Under the pieces are notes generated by a model. That model saw only the letters and a program-made list of their open reading frames with translations, did no database searches and was not told the DNA's origin. Of a DNA stretch of 64,000 nt, positions 60,725 through 64,000 are shown piece after piece (positions within the stretch are counted from its first letter, which is position 1; each line of letters begins with the position of its first letter). This DNA comes from Mesotoga sp. Brook.08.105.5.1 (GTDB lineage: Bacteria > Thermotogota > Thermotogae > Petrotogales > Kosmotogaceae): the NCBI RefSeq assembly GCF_002752635.1, contig NZ_AYTW01000005.1:1-64000 (forward strand), in the 5' to 3' direction. A program made the translations under genes and the position numbers.

Positions 60725-61630
60725 TTAGATTGCCAAGGCCTTAATGCCCTGATATCTACCTTCAATTATCATCTTTCTCTCGATCATATTCAAGAGCTTG
60801 ATCTTCGACATTCCCCAGTTACCGAAGAGAGTACCTTCGATCGGCGGATCGGAGACGAGTCTGTGGATTATTACGTTTTCGTTCAAATGCTCAAGAAAGA
60901 GAATGACTCTCTCCACAAATTGCTCTGCAGTACCTAGGTCCACTTTTCCCTTCTTATACATTCTCGCTAGCTCAGTGCCTTCAACAATGTACAGAGAGTG
61001 AATCTTAACTCCTTCGATACCAAGTACTGAGATCAACCTTGCCGCTTCGCAGACATCCTCTTCGGTATCCCAAGGCAGATTGGCTATCACGTGAGTGACT
61101 ACCTCAATACCTCTCTTTCTCGCTCTCAATGAAGAATCGACAAATTGTGCAAGCGTATGTCCTCTATTAATAGCTTTCAGAGTGTTTGGATTAATGCTCT
61201 GAAGACCGAGTTCAAGAATAACGTCAACTTCTTCGGAGAACTCCTCCAGAAGATCCAGTACTTCTTCCGACACAAGATCCGGTCTTGTCGAAATGTCCAG
61301 TATTACTACATCTTCAATGAGAGCCTCTCTGTACACTGTTCTCAGTCTTTCAGTTGGTGCGTACGTATTCGAGTTGGCCTGAAAGTATGCCATGAACTTT
61401 CCAATTCCCTTTTTTCTAAGAAGAGATATTCTTTGAAAGAGCTGTTCCCTCAAAGAAAGACTGGAGTCAACAGAGAACCCGCTTCCCGAAGGATCGCAGT
61501 ATATGCAACCTCCAATTCCATTGACTTTATGAGGACATGAAAAACCGGCATCAAGTGGGACTCTATGAACATACTCGCCGTACTTAAGCCTCAGGTGAGT
61601 CTTCAGATCTTTGTAGGGCTTATGATTCAA
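60725..61630 (-). CDS. TIGR01212-family radical SAM protein (YhcC-like)
   Basis: 301 residues. Motif GFSCPHKVNGIGGCIYCDP carries the spaced cysteines of this family (CPHK...GGCIYC). Elp3-like radical SAM barrel: LELGLQSINPNTLKAINRGH. Function unknown; relatives often flank glutamate synthase or tRNA genes. TTG at 61630 preceded by GGTGAG, overlapping the lipoprotein end. Ends 2 bases before rnpB. Confidence 0.92.
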   Translation of the reverse strand: MNHKPYKDLKTHLRLKYGEYVHRVPLDAGFSCPHKVNGIGGCIYCDPSGSGFSVDSSLSLREQLFQRISLLRKKGIGKFMAYFQANSNTYAPTERLRTVYREALIEDVVILDISTRPDLVSEEVLDLLEEFSEEVDVILELGLQSINPNTLKAINRGHTLAQFVDSSLRARKRGIEVVTHVIANLPWDTEEDVCEAARLISVLGIEGVKIHSLYIVEGTELARMYKKGKVDLGTAEQFVERVILFLEHLNENVIIHRLVSDPPIEGTLFGNWGMSKIKLLNMIERKMIIEGRYQGIKALAI

Positions 61631-62129
61631 CGGATCTCACCAGACTCTTTTCGAACTCTTTGAAGGCATCAACTGCAGAGTTTACCTCCTCTTTGGAACT
61701 ACCTATGAACAAATACAGCCACTTTCCCGAGAACCACGTCTTCACAAATCCTCCATCGATCTTCCCCGAAAATTCTCCATAGATCCACGGTATCGCACTT
61801 ACGAGCGCTCTGAATTCATTTGAAATTTCTCTAATCAGCGAATACCAGAGACTTGTGGTCCCTGAAGCGGTCTCGAATTTCGCTATATATATGCTGAGCT
61901 CCTTCGTTCCTTTTGCGAATTCTTTATGAAGAAGAAGAGAGTCTTCATTAAGAGTAAAGCCTAATAGTCTGCCTCCAACACTTGTAGTCGTTGAAATGTC
62001 CATGTAGCCACTCATAGTGAATCCTGCGAACCTACCAGGTACCAGGTCAACTCTGGAGCTTCCACAGGAAGAAACCAGAATTACCAGAAACAATAGCGCT
62101 ACGATGAAACGGGATTGTTTGCCTCTCAT
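61620..62129 (-). CDS. Predicted lipoprotein
   Basis: 169 residues. Lipobox LVSSC at residues 18-22 after a hydrophobic stretch, so it should be lipidated at Cys22. Mature part is mixed with no recognised motif. Possible role: outer-sheath or inner-membrane anchored binding protein. GGGAGG before ATG; overlaps folK stop by four bases. Confidence 0.78.
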   Translation of the reverse strand: MRGKQSRFIVALLFLVILVSSCGSSRVDLVPGRFAGFTMSGYMDISTTTSVGGRLLGFTLNEDSLLLHKEFAKGTKELSIYIAKFETASGTTSLWYSLIREISNEFRALVSAIPWIYGEFSGKIDGGFVKTWFSGKWLYLFIGSSKEEVNSAVDAFKEFEKSLVRSVES

Positions 62130-62656
62130 TTCTTCACCTCCCGGTCGATTAATTCTCTGAAGCGTCTGGCTTTCAAGAAGGGCTTAGGCCAACTCTCCTG
62201 TCCCAGCCTCTCTAAATGATCCGAAAAGAGAGTGCCGTCTCTCGGGTCCTTAAGCTCCCTATCAATTTCAAGCAAGGGGACCAGAACGAACTTCCTATTA
62301 ATTATATCGCTATGAGGAACTGTAAGCTCTACTGTCTGGAGAACCGTTTTTCCGTGAAGCAAGATATCGATATCAATCTCCCTCGGACTCCATCTGAATC
62401 TTTGAACTCTGCCAACAGCATTTTCAATGAACTTAATATCTCTTATGAGTAACCTGACATCTCCTGAGTAACGGAACTTGCCGACACAGTTCAGGAAATC
62501 ATCCTGCTCTGTGTTTCCGTACGGTTGTGTAGTGTATACTGACGAGACCTCTAAAAGGGGCAATCCCAATTCGATGAGCTTTGTGAAAGCTTCCGCGATG
62601 TAATTCAGTCTGTTGTCGATATTGCTACCAAATGCGAGAAATAGATCACTCTCCAC
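62126..62656 (-). CDS. folK: FolK, hydroxymethyldihydropterin pyrophosphokinase
   Basis: 176 residues. Step in folate synthesis. Motifs: LFLAFGSNIDNRLNYI, quoted as AFGSNIDNRLNYI; SSVYTTQPYGNTEQDDFLN; and RWSPREIDIDILLHG (Mg-binding Asp pair). PHSDIINRKFVLVPLLEI closes the core, followed by ~30 residues. GTG start 8 bases after GGAGG, overlapping the upstream radical SAM gene. Supplies folate for ThyX and TrmFO. Confidence 0.95.
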   Translation of the reverse strand: MESDLFLAFGSNIDNRLNYIAEAFTKLIELGLPLLEVSSVYTTQPYGNTEQDDFLNCVGKFRYSGDVRLLIRDIKFIENAVGRVQRFRWSPREIDIDILLHGKTVLQTVELTVPHSDIINRKFVLVPLLEIDRELKDPRDGTLFSDHLERLGQESWPKPFLKARRFRELIDREVKK

Positions 62657-63992
62657 TCAACTTCCTCCGTAATGACCACGCCGCTTCTTTTAGTCTCTGC
62701 ACAGTGTCCAACGAGAATCCCTGCTTCCACCAGTGCGGAATGATCGAGTTGTCAAGAAGTAGTGGGTCAATATCTTCAGCAAATGAACCTCTTTCAATTA
62801 GTTCTTTCCATTGCAGAGTTCCTGGTATAGGCGTGAATTCGTTAAGACTTGGGGACAGGCCTAACTCTTCACAGATTCTCAGTGAGTCCAGTACATCTTC
62901 TTCGCTCTGTCCAGGTAGATTCAGCATGATGTAGGCGCTAATCTCCTTGTAGGTGAATCCGGCCTTTGAGAGGTTATCGACGGCTCTGTAGATATCGTTA
63001 AGAAAAACTTTCCCCCCTGTGGAAGTTTGCAAGGCTCGATCTGAAGTCTCCAGTCCGATTTTAATCGTCTTGAAGTTATTAGCGTACATCAAATCTGCGG
63101 TTTCCCTGTCTACAAATCGCGCGTGCACTCCATTAGGCAGGTGAAACCTTGTTCTTATGCTACGATGTTCGATTTCTTTCATAAGTGTCTTGAAACCGCC
63201 ACCAACAAGAATCGCGTCATCAAAAAAGACAATGTCTGAGAGATTCGATGATTTAACCAGGTACTCGATATGCTCTGCAGTCTTTGTCGGATCTCTTCTT
63301 AAGAAATGGCGCCATAGATAACTACTTGCGCAGTAAACGCATCTGAAAGGGCACCCTAGACTGGTTATTACAACAGCATAATGCGGAGATTCGTAGGCCG
63401 AGTAATCGGGACTAAGCTCATCAAACCAATCAGACTGAACAGATTTGTTTATTCCGAGGAATAGCAGAGCCTTCTCTATAGGCTTCATTCCCGTTCCGGG
63501 ACAGACCAAATCTGCCCCTGCATTCCTTTTTGCGTGTTCCGGAAGCAGCGTTGCGTAGACCCCACCAAGCACAATAGGTATTGACGGCAACTCTTGGCGA
63601 ACAACCCTTATTGTGTCGCTCACTCCATAATGCCAGTACGTCATCATAGAAGTAACGAAGACACCGTCAACGTGGTCTAGTTGTTGCAGTTTGCTCCTGA
63701 ATACTTCTTCAGGAAAACCGAACCTCTTGAACCTTCTTGGGATGGAAGCTATACAGTCTGGTTTTGGAACAACGGTTTCCACGAACTTCCCGGTTCCGAA
63801 GTATTTTTCACCTGAACCGGAGGAATATGAGAGAAGGTCCGAATCGTATCGATCAAGACAGTCAACTAAGACCGGTTCAACTCCAAGGGTTTTCAGAGCA
63901 GAAGATATGTACAATAACCCCAAAGGCTTTAGCCAGTAATCGTAGGCTGATACATCTTCAATCCAAGGATTGATCAGTAATATTCTTTTCAA
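62646..63992 (-). CDS. B12-binding-type radical SAM protein
   Basis: 448 residues. N-terminal B12-binding-like Rossmann domain (LLINPWIEDVSAYDYW; then SSALKTLGVEPVLVDC), then a radical SAM domain with GCPFRCVYCASSYLWRHF (CxxxCxxC) and FDDAILVGG. No DxHxxG motif is clear, so cobalamin binding is unproven. Substrate unknown. TTG at 63992 lies 8 bases from the window edge; a ribosome site cannot be checked and the real start could lie upstream. Confidence 0.88.
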   Translation of the reverse strand: MKRILLINPWIEDVSAYDYWLKPLGLLYISSALKTLGVEPVLVDCLDRYDSDLLSYSSGSGEKYFGTGKFVETVVPKPDCIASIPRRFKRFGFPEEVFRSKLQQLDHVDGVFVTSMMTYWHYGVSDTIRVVRQELPSIPIVLGGVYATLLPEHAKRNAGADLVCPGTGMKPIEKALLFLGINKSVQSDWFDELSPDYSAYESPHYAVVITSLGCPFRCVYCASSYLWRHFLRRDPTKTAEHIEYLVKSSNLSDIVFFDDAILVGGGFKTLMKEIEHRSIRTRFHLPNGVHARFVDRETADLMYANNFKTIKIGLETSDRALQTSTGGKVFLNDIYRAVDNLSKAGFTYKEISAYIMLNLPGQSEEDVLDSLRICEELGLSPSLNEFTPIPGTLQWKELIERGSFAEDIDPLLLDNSIIPHWWKQGFSLDTVQRLKEAAWSLRRKLSGE

Positions 63993-64000
63993 ATGACTTC

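Noticed and set aside
60465-60937. Two plus-strand open frames covering RNase P RNA
   Set aside because: They are antisense to rnpB and to the radical SAM gene and have no ribosome site.

Overview
The window most likely comes from the Thermotogae, probably the Kosmotogales and possibly Mesotoga. This is inferred from gene content, not from a marker-gene match. The main evidence is the block minC, three tandem M42 peptidases, a helix-hairpin-helix protein, which matches from memory the order around TM1047-TM1052 of Thermotoga maritima. Supporting signs are ThyX and TrmFO, QueH, FabK as the enoyl reductase, a BamA-type outer-membrane protein (diderm cell), moderate GC, frequent TTG/GTG starts and dense overlapping gene strings.

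Layout. 1-646: apparent remnant of a group II intron-encoded protein, then imperfect inverted repeats and no intact gene. 647-7393: a secreted protein, a class II photolyase coupled to a DUF523/DUF1722 protein and an alpha/beta hydrolase, a frameshifted DUF2089 pseudogene, and a niacin pair (regulator NiaR with transporter NiaP). 7447-7781: three tRNA genes (Glu, Val, Phe) with their own promoter and terminator. 7888-25388: one string of about 20 plus-strand genes, most overlapping by 1-14 bases: minC, three M42 peptidases, a dehydroquinate-synthase-like protein, helix-hairpin-helix protein, queH, ogg, trmFO, manA, a TPR protein, thyX, a five-gene DRTGG/CBS/HATPase/PHP signalling module, and bamA. 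A strong bidirectional terminator follows.

25440-50646: minus-strand genes, read from right to left: hpt, a small pilin-like protein, degV, recG, rsmD, a Mut7-C protein, a soluble GAF-GAF-PAS histidine kinase and a receiver-only regulator. These run into an exopolysaccharide module: a giant SLBB export protein, CpsB-type phosphatase, Wzz/BY-kinase and O-antigen-ligase-like protein. Then come metG, gyrA, lexA, rpiB and an acetylpolyamine amidohydrolase-type deacetylase. 50809-64000: trmB; a fatty-acid synthesis cluster (fabK, fabD, acpP, fabF with divergent fabZ); the periplasmic protease HtrA; an ArsB/NhaD-type transporter; three radical SAM proteins with the RNase P RNA gene between two of them; a lipoprotein and folK.

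The best candidates for something under-described are: (1) the 1575-residue SLBB protein with about 18 repeats in a kinase/phosphatase-controlled polysaccharide module placed directly after a two-component pair; (2) the DRTGG/CBS-HATPase/DRTGG/PHP/HATPase module, usually seen beside electron-bifurcating hydrogenase genes but here without any; (3) a consensus-like promoter lying inside the htrA terminator that could drive a short structured RNA. No CRISPR array, intact insertion sequence or prophage was seen.
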